Below, one piece after another: positions 33,922 through 40,579 of a stretch of 40,579 nucleotides of DNA. The notes below the pieces were generated by a model. It was not told the DNA's origin and searched no databases. It worked only from the letters and a program-made list of their open reading frames with translations. This stretch comes from Bacteroidota bacterium (GTDB lineage Bacteria; Bacteroidota; Bacteroidia; Bacteroidales; F082). The stretch spans positions 1-40,579 of the forward strand of contig JAJRQN010000180.1 of the NCBI GenBank assembly GCA_024280235.1, written 5' to 3'. A program made the position numbers and the translations under genes. How positions within the stretch are numbered: position 1 is the first letter of the stretch; every line of letters begins with the position of its first letter.

Positions 33922-34918
33922 CAAAAATATATTCTTTATAAGGTTTTTTTCTTCTCTCCCGGAAAATGGCTATCCCGGCAACAATAACAATCAACGAAAC
34001 TACAAAAACTATTAAGGACCAAACCAATGACGTATACATGGTTCTGGACGGAAAATAACCATCGGAAAGGGAAGTGGAATAATGGACATACCGGTAATCC
34101 TGTCCCTGAAATTTTCCGGATTTGTCAGTAGTAAATTCCGAATAAATCAGGTAATAATAAATTTTCCTGCGGTTCATCTCACTCCAATGGGTAAAATAAT
34201 CCTGAATGAACTGAAATTCAGCCTTGCCCGTTTTATCTGTACTTTCTTTTTTACTCCAGCCTTTTTCTGTACAAAGAGTAACAGGTATGCCCGGCACAGG
34301 TTTACCATTCAGCATAGGCTTATACGTAAACCGGTCGCCCGAAGCAATGAAAAAGTGAAAATCCTCATTCAGGTGTCGTTCTCTCACAATTTCAAAAGTA
34401 ATAACCTCAGGATATATTTTGGGTTTTACCTCTTTTCTCACATTCTTATGTCCGTTACGGCAACTGTGGCTAAGCAGTTCCGCCTTGGCGACATCAACAT
34501 ATAAGGTATCGCCCGACACCCTTTTCATCACGAGATAAACATTGTAATAACCTTCCTCATTATCAGGGTATTCCACAACACTTTTACCTTTGATATTAAT
34601 TACTTTCGACCTCACTTTTTTCTTGTGGGGCGAAAAAACAAAAGTACGGTAACCGGCTGTATCGGAAAGGAAAAGGTACCGGGCATGTTCTACGGAAGCC
34701 CCCTCACGAACCCATTGAATAACTTTAATTGCCCCTCTTTCACCCCTCTTTCTTTTTGTAGTACAAAGCCGATGCATCCCATACGAAGAAACTGATTTTT
34801 TCAGATGGGCAGGCGGCACATTAGACAGCCATACAGGTTTATCGGATGCCCTCATATCTGCGGAGGCAAGTAAAATGGCTAAAAAGAAATACCAAAAGAG
34901 CCGGGTGGAATTCTTCAT
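33902..34918 (-). CDS. DUF4198-like periplasmic domain protein with C-terminal membrane anchor
   Basis: The 338 residues have a signal peptide (1-24), a large periplasmic part, one membrane helix (about 295-320) and a short acidic tail. The segment F-T-Y-K-P-M-L-N-G-K-P-V-P-G-I-P-V-T-L and the following D-K-T-G-K-A-E-F resemble the DUF4198/NikM-type beta domain seen with metal uptake systems and TonB receptors. Its place between a TonB receptor and a polyferredoxin fits an envelope metal-handling role. The assignment is moderate and rests on this domain pattern. Confidence 0.6.
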   Translation of the reverse strand: MKNSTRLFWYFFLAILLASADMRASDKPVWLSNVPPAHLKKSVSSYGMHRLCTTKRKRGERGAIKVIQWVREGASVEHARYLFLSDTAGYRTFVFSPHKKKVRSKVINIKGKSVVEYPDNEEGYYNVYLVMKRVSGDTLYVDVAKAELLSHSCRNGHKNVRKEVKPKIYPEVITFEIVRERHLNEDFHFFIASGDRFTYKPMLNGKPVPGIPVTLCTEKGWSKKESTDKTGKAEFQFIQDYFTHWSEMNRRKIYYYLIYSEFTTDKSGKFQGQDYRYVHYSTSLSDGYFPSRTMYTSLVWSLIVFVVSLIVIVAGIAIFRERRKKPYKEYIFDENEDE

Positions 34919-35013
34919 TGTCTTATAAATTAATCGTTAAGCCTAAAAATTATCAGATGCAAACCCCTTGTGCAACCAGGCACAAAAGGTTTACCCTTGA
35001 ATAACATTTCCTG

Positions 35014-37284
35014 TTAAAAGTGATAGCCTACAGTAAATACCACATTGATGGGCCAACCCGGTGAATAATACTGATACCATGTGTACTGGTGTGTATGATA
35101 ATTGTAAGATTTGTTGGCATAAGCCCAGGTAGCGTAGTTAACATCAAAAACGTTATTTACAGCAAGAGAAGCCGTAAGCCGCTTTATTTTGTACATAATT
35201 TTGGCATTTACCATAGAGTATCCCGGATACATAACATGCTCATAATTATCCATGTAGTATTCACCCATAAACTGGTAATTTATTGTCAGGCTCAAGCCAA
35301 AATCAAAGGAATAGGTTGCCCCGGCCGATACCATGTTATGCGGTGTTTTTCGCAGTTGGTTTCCAACCAACGTGCTATCCGGATTATCAATAAATGTTGC
35401 ATTGAGATAAGAATAAGCAAGAAAAACATTAAAGTTTTTCTTCAACTGATAGTTCAACGACAACTCAACGCCGTCATGGCGGGTATTTCCAATATTAATA
35501 TAGGTAGCCGGATAACCGTCGGAAACAATCTGATCAGTAAAATCCATACGGAAAACAGAAAGCTGATAATGCAAAGCATTTTTTAAGAAGCTACCTCTGA
35601 CACCCAACTCGTAGTTTGTCAGGTATTCCGGTTTCAGGTCAGGATTGGGAATTACCCAGGTACTTGTAAACAACTGGGAAATCTGGGGAGGATTAAATCC
35701 TCTGGATATATTTCCGAAAACGGTGAGGTTTTCCATCGGATTATAAGCAAATCCGAATTTCGGGCTAAAGTTTGTCAGGCTTGAATTGGCAGTAGTATTA
35801 TCATCTCCCGTATGAAAATTATCCTGCCAGTCGTAACCAATGTAATCGTACCGTAAACCTAAAGACAAATCAAGCCGTTCCTGAAACAGGCTCACCCGGT
35901 CTTCGGCATACACGCCCACCATATCGTAGGTACTTTTTCCGGCATCTGTCAGCTCGCCCACGACGCCAGTTTCCCCATCTCGTGCATAAGTATGGTTATC
36001 GTCGGTTTGGCGGTCGGCACTCATCCCGACAACCATCGAATTTTTTATACCGGAAAACCTGGAGACCAGTTTATAACGCACTTCTCCACCGTACATCCTT
36101 ACATTGTCTTTTCCCCATTTGGTATCAAGGTAATGTCCTGTTGTGTTTCTGCCACTGTAATAAGTGTTTACAAACAAATCGCTGTTCGTGCCAAACTGCT
36201 TATCATAGTGCAGGTTAAAACGATAGATTTCATTCGTCCAGCCGGTAAAATTTCGTGTAGCTTCACGTGAACGTTGTACAAACTGAAGACTATCAAGGGG
36301 GCCTCCGCTTTGGGAAGTGTCTTTGGTATAATCTCCGGTAAACTGGAATTTACCAGCTTTCCCCAGATCTTCAATAAGCTTGATACCGGCACGTCCTGAT
36401 GTATATTCGGTACGGTCCTGGTAGCCATCGGTATGGTAATATCCACCTTTCATAAGGTAACGGAATTTACCCTTTCCGCCATTAACATTACCACTAAACT
36501 TTTGATAGTTATATGAGCCGTATGCACCCGAGAAATCGCCATGAAAGCCCTCCTTCGGACTTTTTTCAATAATATTGATAACTCCCGTAATGCCATTGGG
36601 ACCGTACAAAGCAGAAACAGGCCCTTTTAGCACTTCAATTTTTTCGGCATGGTCCATATCCACCCCTTCAAACAGGGTTCTTCCGGAAGCCTCTGTGATC
36701 GGTACACCATCAACCAACACCAAAATACCACGGGTAATATAAGTATGTAAACCCACTCCCCTGAAACTAATCACATTCGCCTCACCATGACGACGGTCTT
36801 CGGTAAATACGCCAGGAATCGACAACATGGCTTCTCCGACATTTCTTCTTTCAGTAGTCAGGTCCAACGACTTTTTACTAATAACATACACCGGAGAACT
36901 CACCGTTCTGACCGTTTGAGGAATTTTGGTTGCCGAGATTTCCACTTCGTTAAAAGTAATGGAAGTCATTTCCATTTTGATATTTAAAGTGGTAGTCTCT
37001 CCGGCCTTCACCTGTACATCTTCAATGTGTTTCGGGGTATAACCTAAAAGCCTGGCTTCTACAGTATAATTGCCAGCCGGAACATTTTTAAGGACAAAAT
37101 TACCCTGGCTATCACTCACACCACCAGTTTTTAAATGATGGATATAAACTTCTACATGCTGAAGCGGTTTTCCTGTTTTCTGATCTTTTACGGTTCCGCT
37201 AATTATTCCTGCATTTTGCGCTATTATACCATTCGATACAAAAAGGAACAATCCTGCAATCATAATTTTATAAAATACCTTCAT
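35014..37284 (-). CDS. TonB-dependent receptor with N-terminal carboxypeptidase-regulatory-like domain
   Basis: The 756 residues have a signal peptide, a carboxypeptidase-regulatory-like domain (about 28-110), a plug (about 120-240, with V-L-V-D-G-V-P-I and V-L-K-G-P-V-S-A-L-Y-G-P) and a barrel ending in an aromatic residue (G-Y-H-F). A loop near the end is rich in His and Tyr (Y-N-Y-H-T-H-Q-Y-T-W-Y-Q-Y-Y). The substrate class is not evident: no SusD partner follows, so glycan import is unlikely. It leads the run of metal and redox genes 95 bases downstream. Confidence 0.9.
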   Translation of the reverse strand: MKVFYKIMIAGLFLFVSNGIIAQNAGIISGTVKDQKTGKPLQHVEVYIHHLKTGGVSDSQGNFVLKNVPAGNYTVEARLLGYTPKHIEDVQVKAGETTTLNIKMEMTSITFNEVEISATKIPQTVRTVSSPVYVISKKSLDLTTERRNVGEAMLSIPGVFTEDRRHGEANVISFRGVGLHTYITRGILVLVDGVPITEASGRTLFEGVDMDHAEKIEVLKGPVSALYGPNGITGVINIIEKSPKEGFHGDFSGAYGSYNYQKFSGNVNGGKGKFRYLMKGGYYHTDGYQDRTEYTSGRAGIKLIEDLGKAGKFQFTGDYTKDTSQSGGPLDSLQFVQRSREATRNFTGWTNEIYRFNLHYDKQFGTNSDLFVNTYYSGRNTTGHYLDTKWGKDNVRMYGGEVRYKLVSRFSGIKNSMVVGMSADRQTDDNHTYARDGETGVVGELTDAGKSTYDMVGVYAEDRVSLFQERLDLSLGLRYDYIGYDWQDNFHTGDDNTTANSSLTNFSPKFGFAYNPMENLTVFGNISRGFNPPQISQLFTSTWVIPNPDLKPEYLTNYELGVRGSFLKNALHYQLSVFRMDFTDQIVSDGYPATYINIGNTRHDGVELSLNYQLKKNFNVFLAYSYLNATFIDNPDSTLVGNQLRKTPHNMVSAGATYSFDFGLSLTINYQFMGEYYMDNYEHVMYPGYSMVNAKIMYKIKRLTASLAVNNVFDVNYATWAYANKSYNYHTHQYTWYQYYSPGWPINVVFTVGYHF

Positions 37285-37361
37285 AGATGTTAATTTTAAA
37301 ACTGTTTAAAGCTACCTGAAAATGGTTTTCTGAAAATAACAAGCCTTTGTTGAGAAGCCTC

Positions 37362-37378
37362 TCCACCTCGCAGGTGGA
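37362..37378. promoter_or_regulatory. Perfect hairpin between two TonB receptor genes
   Basis: TCCACCTCGCAGGTGGA has a 7-bp stem and 3-nt loop. It lies in the 167-bp gap between the stop of the copper receptor and the start of the second receptor, both on minus. No T-run follows, so an operator or RNA processing site is as likely as a terminator. Confidence 0.4.
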
Positions 37379-37451
37379 AGAAATAAATGATTGTCATTTT
37401 CAAAAGAACCCAACCACCGTAAGCATTAAACATGCGTTATTAATGAATTAT

Positions 37452-39530
37452 TTAAAATAAAAACTTTACTCCAACATTGAAACTGACTCCCGGCTCGTAG
37501 TACAAGCTGGAAATGTCCATGTTTTTGTAGGGTCTGCTTAAATGCTCTACGTAATTTTTGTTGAAAATGTTGGTTACCGACGCCCGGACTTCCATAAATT
37601 TAGCTACATGATAGTTGAAATACCAGTCAAATACGGTATAACCCGGCGTAGAGGATTCATTAAAGGTTTCGGAAACCCTGTTCTGTGCCGAGGCCATTCG
37701 CACATTCAAACGGGTATTGAGTTTATCTGTTTTGTAAATCAGACTTGTTACGGCAGCAAAGGGAGGTATTTCAGGCAACGGCTCATCCCAGGTTTTGTTT
37801 TGGGCATAGGTGTACGAAGCAGACACATCGTATATGAAATGTTTGGCAAACCGCCAGGTAATCCCCGCTTCAAAACCCGTTTTAAAAGCGTTGTCGATAT
37901 TGGTAAATCTTTTGGTATATTTGGGTAATTTACACGGCATAAATTTCCGCGGAATGGTTGTATCCACCCGGGCAGTAATATAATCCTGCAAAAAGGAGAC
38001 AAACACATCGCCAAAAACATGCACTTGCTTCCACTGCTTTTCAAACCGTAAATCGGTCTGGTAATTGATTTCGGGTTTCAGGTTGGGGTTTCCCACATAT
38101 TCGTAGGCATCCATTCCCACGCTCAAATGGTTTATGAAGAGCTCTCCTAAATCGGGGGTTCGCACGGCACGTGCGGTGGAAAGCTGTAACAATAAACCAT
38201 GTGAGGGGCGCCAGGAAAGGCTGGTGGTCATTTCAGGAACAAACCGGCTATCGGGTTTAATATTGTTCTTGTACAAGTTGGCAAAATCAGTTTCAGGATC
38301 GTTTATGGCATATGAAACCTGGTCGAGCCGCAATCCTACCAGCCAGTCCACATGAGTCCCCAATGAAAATTTATTCTCTAAAAACAATCCAAAATCATTC
38401 TTTTGCGAATCCTGCCACACCTTATCATAAAACGTTTTAGGTTTGGGCAGTACCACGCCCGTACAGCTATTTACATATACAACTCTTTCGCGGGAGCCAT
38501 CTTTACCCACATGCAGGAAATCAACTCCGGCATACAGGATGTTTCTTGCTCCGGTACTGATTCCCAGTTCCATACGTCCTCCGAAAGTACGCGCTTCCAC
38601 GGGGGTCTTTGAATGAGTGGCTTTATAACTTGGACGTCTTTTGTTTGTCATTAAATGGCTAACATAGGCTCCGTAAACTTTTACTTTTAAAGAAAAGAGA
38701 GATTCCGAAAGATTTTTAATACCATAATCGACCGACAGGATGCTGCTGTTGTCTTCGTCGGCATCCATGGGGAGTCCGGCATAGAGGACATCACGGGCAA
38801 AGCTTTGCCGCCAGGTAGCCTGAATCCGTTGTTTTTGGGTAAGATTAATCCCCAGTCTCGTGGTATATCCGCTACGCTTAAAAGAAGAGGCAATGGTTTC
38901 ACCCGAACCGCTTTTGTAGTTCCCATAATTTTTGTATCCGGCATTCACCGAAAAATCATATTTCTTTTTCACAATTTGCGCAAACAAATCGGTATAAAAA
39001 TTGTTTCCGTTGGTTTGATACCCTCCATCTACCGAACCTGAAAACACTTTTCCCCGGTAAACAGGACGCTTGCTCACCACATTGACCACGCCGCCAAAAA
39101 CAGGCCCAAAGCGCACACTATAAGGCCCGTAAATTACTTCCACTCTTTCAATATCTTCGACAGAGATTTGTGAAATAGCAGGGTCCATACGATTTGGACA
39201 GGCATTACTACTGTGAACACCTCCGTCAAACTGAACATTGAGCTGTTCGTATTTGAATCCGCGCAATACGGGTTCCATGCCGTAATTTCCTTTTTTTAAC
39301 ACCCCGAAACCGGGCTGGTTGATAAAAATCTCCCCCCCATCGTGGATATTTTGTAATTCTAATATTTTTCCGTTAATGTCTTTACGGTTTATCTCTTTGG
39401 CTTTGTTTCCCGTAATCAGAATTTCTTCCAGGTTAAGCGTATCGGAAGGCGATAGTGCCATTTGTGCTCCGGCAGTAAAAACTACCAAAAACATAATGAC
39501 AGTTAATAAAATATTTTTAAAATGTATCAT
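37452..39530 (-). CDS. TonB-dependent copper receptor, OprC/NosA type
   Basis: The 692 residues have a signal peptide (1-22), plug and 22-strand barrel. The plug carries N-A-C-P-N-R-M-D-P: C111 and M115 form the CxxxM copper site of OprC/NosA. The barrel part has S-H-L-M (H292, M294), the HxM second half of that site. Such receptors import copper across the outer membrane and supply N2O reductase in denitrifiers. This fits NosL and NosF/NosY further along the strand. The start at ATG 39530 is followed by a good signal peptide. Confidence 0.88.
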   Translation of the reverse strand: MIHFKNILLTVIMFLVVFTAGAQMALSPSDTLNLEEILITGNKAKEINRKDINGKILELQNIHDGGEIFINQPGFGVLKKGNYGMEPVLRGFKYEQLNVQFDGGVHSSNACPNRMDPAISQISVEDIERVEVIYGPYSVRFGPVFGGVVNVVSKRPVYRGKVFSGSVDGGYQTNGNNFYTDLFAQIVKKKYDFSVNAGYKNYGNYKSGSGETIASSFKRSGYTTRLGINLTQKQRIQATWRQSFARDVLYAGLPMDADEDNSSILSVDYGIKNLSESLFSLKVKVYGAYVSHLMTNKRRPSYKATHSKTPVEARTFGGRMELGISTGARNILYAGVDFLHVGKDGSRERVVYVNSCTGVVLPKPKTFYDKVWQDSQKNDFGLFLENKFSLGTHVDWLVGLRLDQVSYAINDPETDFANLYKNNIKPDSRFVPEMTTSLSWRPSHGLLLQLSTARAVRTPDLGELFINHLSVGMDAYEYVGNPNLKPEINYQTDLRFEKQWKQVHVFGDVFVSFLQDYITARVDTTIPRKFMPCKLPKYTKRFTNIDNAFKTGFEAGITWRFAKHFIYDVSASYTYAQNKTWDEPLPEIPPFAAVTSLIYKTDKLNTRLNVRMASAQNRVSETFNESSTPGYTVFDWYFNYHVAKFMEVRASVTNIFNKNYVEHLSRPYKNMDISSLYYEPGVSFNVGVKFLF

Positions 39531-39540
39531 CTTTTTTTTA

Positions 39541-40028
39541 GTTATTTACAACTTTTTAAAAAATCACACCAACTGCTGTTTTATTCTACGGAGACTGCCT
39601 ATTGGTGCAAGGGCATTAAAACAGGGAAAACAGCATGAAGGTTAAAAAAACCTGTTTATGAAAACACCTGTTGCTCAGGCAAGCACACCTGCAAACAACA
39701 CACTACCCAGCAAAGCTTACAATCGTTTTTATCAAACGGTTTTACAGGAAAATGTGTCATCCGCAGGAATGCTATTTGCGTTTCATTCTTATACAATCAG
39801 AAAAACCATTTCCATTTACCAACCCAAACAATTCATGATGTCAAAGGTCAGGAGTTTACAGCAGAAAAAATACGACATCAAAAAAACTCCTATCACCGTA
39901 AAAATACAACAGCATGATTAAAGCATCTGATGGAAACCGGCATAACAGAAATTATGCAACATCATGCATAGGCAAACTCCGGGATCCGGGTAAAATTTGA
40001 GAGAAAAGAATGAAAGCAAATTGCCGGA
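39541..40028. other. Intergenic region of about 490 bp between minus-strand genes
   Basis: I find no supported gene. An 87-codon frame on the plus strand has no family features and runs against the direction of both flanking genes. The region presumably contains the promoter of the copper receptor, but no clear TAnnTTTG was found on the minus strand. Confidence 0.4.
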
Positions 40029-40433
40029 TTAAACCCGGTTAGGAGGCGGGATAAGGACTTTTAAATAACGCACAAGGGGTGTTTCGCAGTAAATACGAAA
40101 ATGTAAAGGAACACCCGATGTATGCAGAGCCAAATGAAAATTTCCGGAGACTATATACACCAGGTTATTGATTTCGTTGTTGGTGGAAGGGGGCGGGTTT
40201 TGATTCTTTTTGTCGGTATTGTTTTTATCGCCCGCGCTTTTCAACAAAGCGCTCAGATAGGCCATATCACCGGTTTTGGTATGATCGCCGTTAAAATACT
40301 TTTTTTGTTGGGTGTGCGAAGCATACTCATTTCCCGTTGAAAACAAATAATAATGCATAATGGGATAAGCCGGCAGTATTAAAAATGCCAGATATAAAAG
40401 CAAAAACGATATGGAAATCAGTTTCCGTACCAT
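40029..40433 (-). CDS. Small exported or membrane-anchored protein of unknown function
   Basis: The 134 residues begin with a hydrophobic helix (about 5-25), continue as a polar, Asn- and Lys-rich linker, and end with L-I-P-P-P-N-R-V. I recognise no domain. A small protein of this shape just upstream of a copper TonB receptor could be a periplasmic accessory, but this rests on position only. It has a -7 box only five bases upstream of the ATG. Confidence 0.55.
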   Translation of the reverse strand: MVRKLISISFLLLYLAFLILPAYPIMHYYLFSTGNEYASHTQQKKYFNGDHTKTGDMAYLSALLKSAGDKNNTDKKNQNPPPSTNNEINNLVYIVSGNFHLALHTSGVPLHFRIYCETPLVRYLKVLIPPPNRV

Positions 40434-40438
40434 ATAAA

Positions 40439-40446
40439 CAAAAGTA
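40439..40446 (-). promoter_or_regulatory. Bacteroidota -7 box almost at the start codon
   Basis: The minus strand reads TACTTTTG, ending five bases before the ATG at 40433. Transcription would start at or just inside the codon, so the message would be leaderless. Confidence 0.4.
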
Positions 40447-40486
40447 TAAAAAATGTAAACATATTCATATAAATACAGCTAAATTT

Positions 40487-40579
40487 TTAACGTACCGGTG
40501 TAAAAGTATCATTTTTAGGCCAACGAAAGATGGGCTTTTTATCTTTCAAAACAAATTTGGGTTTGGAAAAGGGAGCCAG
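40487..40579 (-). CDS. C-terminal end of a gene that enters from the right edge
   Basis: The last 30 codons before TAA at 40487-40489 read protein-like: L-A-P-F-S-K-P-K-F-V, then K-K-P-I-F-R-W-P-K-N-D-T-F-T-P-V-R. No family is recognisable. It lies upstream of the small exported protein in the same direction. The stretch between them (40447-40486) is short and AT-rich. Confidence 0.5.
   Translation of the reverse strand: MAPFSKPKFVLKDKKPIFRWPKNDTFTPVR

Noticed and set aside
25296-39530. A complete N2O reductase cluster
   Set aside because: No nosZ (no CuA or CuZ ligand pattern) and no nosD-type CASH repeats occur on either strand of the window, although nosF, nosL and nosY are present.
39658-39921. 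87-codon open frame on the plus strand
   Set aside because: No family features, no promoter box, opposite in direction to both neighbours, and composition unlike the surrounding proteins.
1-40579. CRISPR array or tRNA/rRNA genes
   Set aside because: No regularly spaced repeats with unique spacers and no cloverleaf or rRNA-like segments were recognised; the only direct repeats are the short array at 1008-1061.

Overview
The window comes from a Bacteroidota genome, most likely an anaerobic or facultative member of the Bacteroidales/Marinilabiliales group. Four kinds of evidence point there. Many genes are preceded by the Bacteroidota -7 box TAnnTTTG, sometimes with a TTG 20-21 nt further upstream, instead of a sigma70-type -35/-10 pair. 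One exported nuclease ends in a type IX secretion sorting domain. One TonB-dependent receptor carries an N-terminal carboxypeptidase-regulatory-like domain. The DUF433/DUF5615, DUF2249 and multi-PAS kinase content also fits. I saw no rRNA, tRNA or CRISPR array.

Layout. 1-1061: a Fic-family gene lacking its catalytic motif, with an operator-like repeat cluster at its promoter and a short tandem repeat. 1062-4298: divergent housekeeping genes prfA and typA separated by a long, strongly folded GC-rich element. 4308-4978: a lipoprotein with a LEA14-like domain, broken by one frameshift. 5026-10886 (minus): a trans-3-hydroxy-L-proline type dehydratase with an ornithine-cyclodeaminase-family reductase, a small-molecule kinase, and citrate lyase encoded as a CitD-CitE fusion plus CitF. 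11387-17907 (plus): a six-PAS histidine kinase followed by a hybrid REC-GAF-GAF-PAS-PAS-kinase-REC protein interrupted by two in-frame stops. 18047-21395 (minus): a zinc-ribbon protein, a MITE-like element touching the stop codon of hemG, hemG, and a secreted endonuclease I interrupted by an in-frame TAG. 21562-24536 (plus): a compact set (DUF1858-DUF2249 protein, haem-copper-oxidase-like membrane protein, DUF59 protein, Rrf2 regulator with three cysteines) that looks like a nitric-oxide or redox response module. 24656-25210 (minus): a DUF433/DUF5615 toxin-antitoxin-like pair with a frameshifted toxin.

The most interesting part is 25296-39530, all on the minus strand and nearly gapless. In transcription order it encodes an OprC/NosA-type copper receptor with the CxxxM and HxM copper ligands; a second TonB receptor; a DUF4198-like membrane-anchored protein; a polyferredoxin membrane protein; a stand-alone 2-hydroxyacyl-CoA-dehydratase-like protein with its ATP-dependent activator (the arrangement of double-cubane-cluster reductases); NapG- and NapH-type ferredoxin proteins; NosF, NosL and NosY; a pentapeptide-repeat lipoprotein; and a YceI-like exported protein. 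No nosZ or nosD is present. I infer an envelope metal-acquisition and electron-supply system coupled to an ATP-driven low-potential reductase, with the pentapeptide beta-helix lipoprotein possibly standing in for the beta-helix protein NosD. The substrate cannot be read from the sequence.

Five genes here are interrupted (Fic, LEA14-like, hybrid kinase, endonuclease I, DUF5615), while the core genes are intact. The point nonsense and single-base frameshift lesions leave otherwise well-preserved reading frames. This suggests very recent decay, sequencing error or recoding, and should be resolved before any of these genes is called dead.
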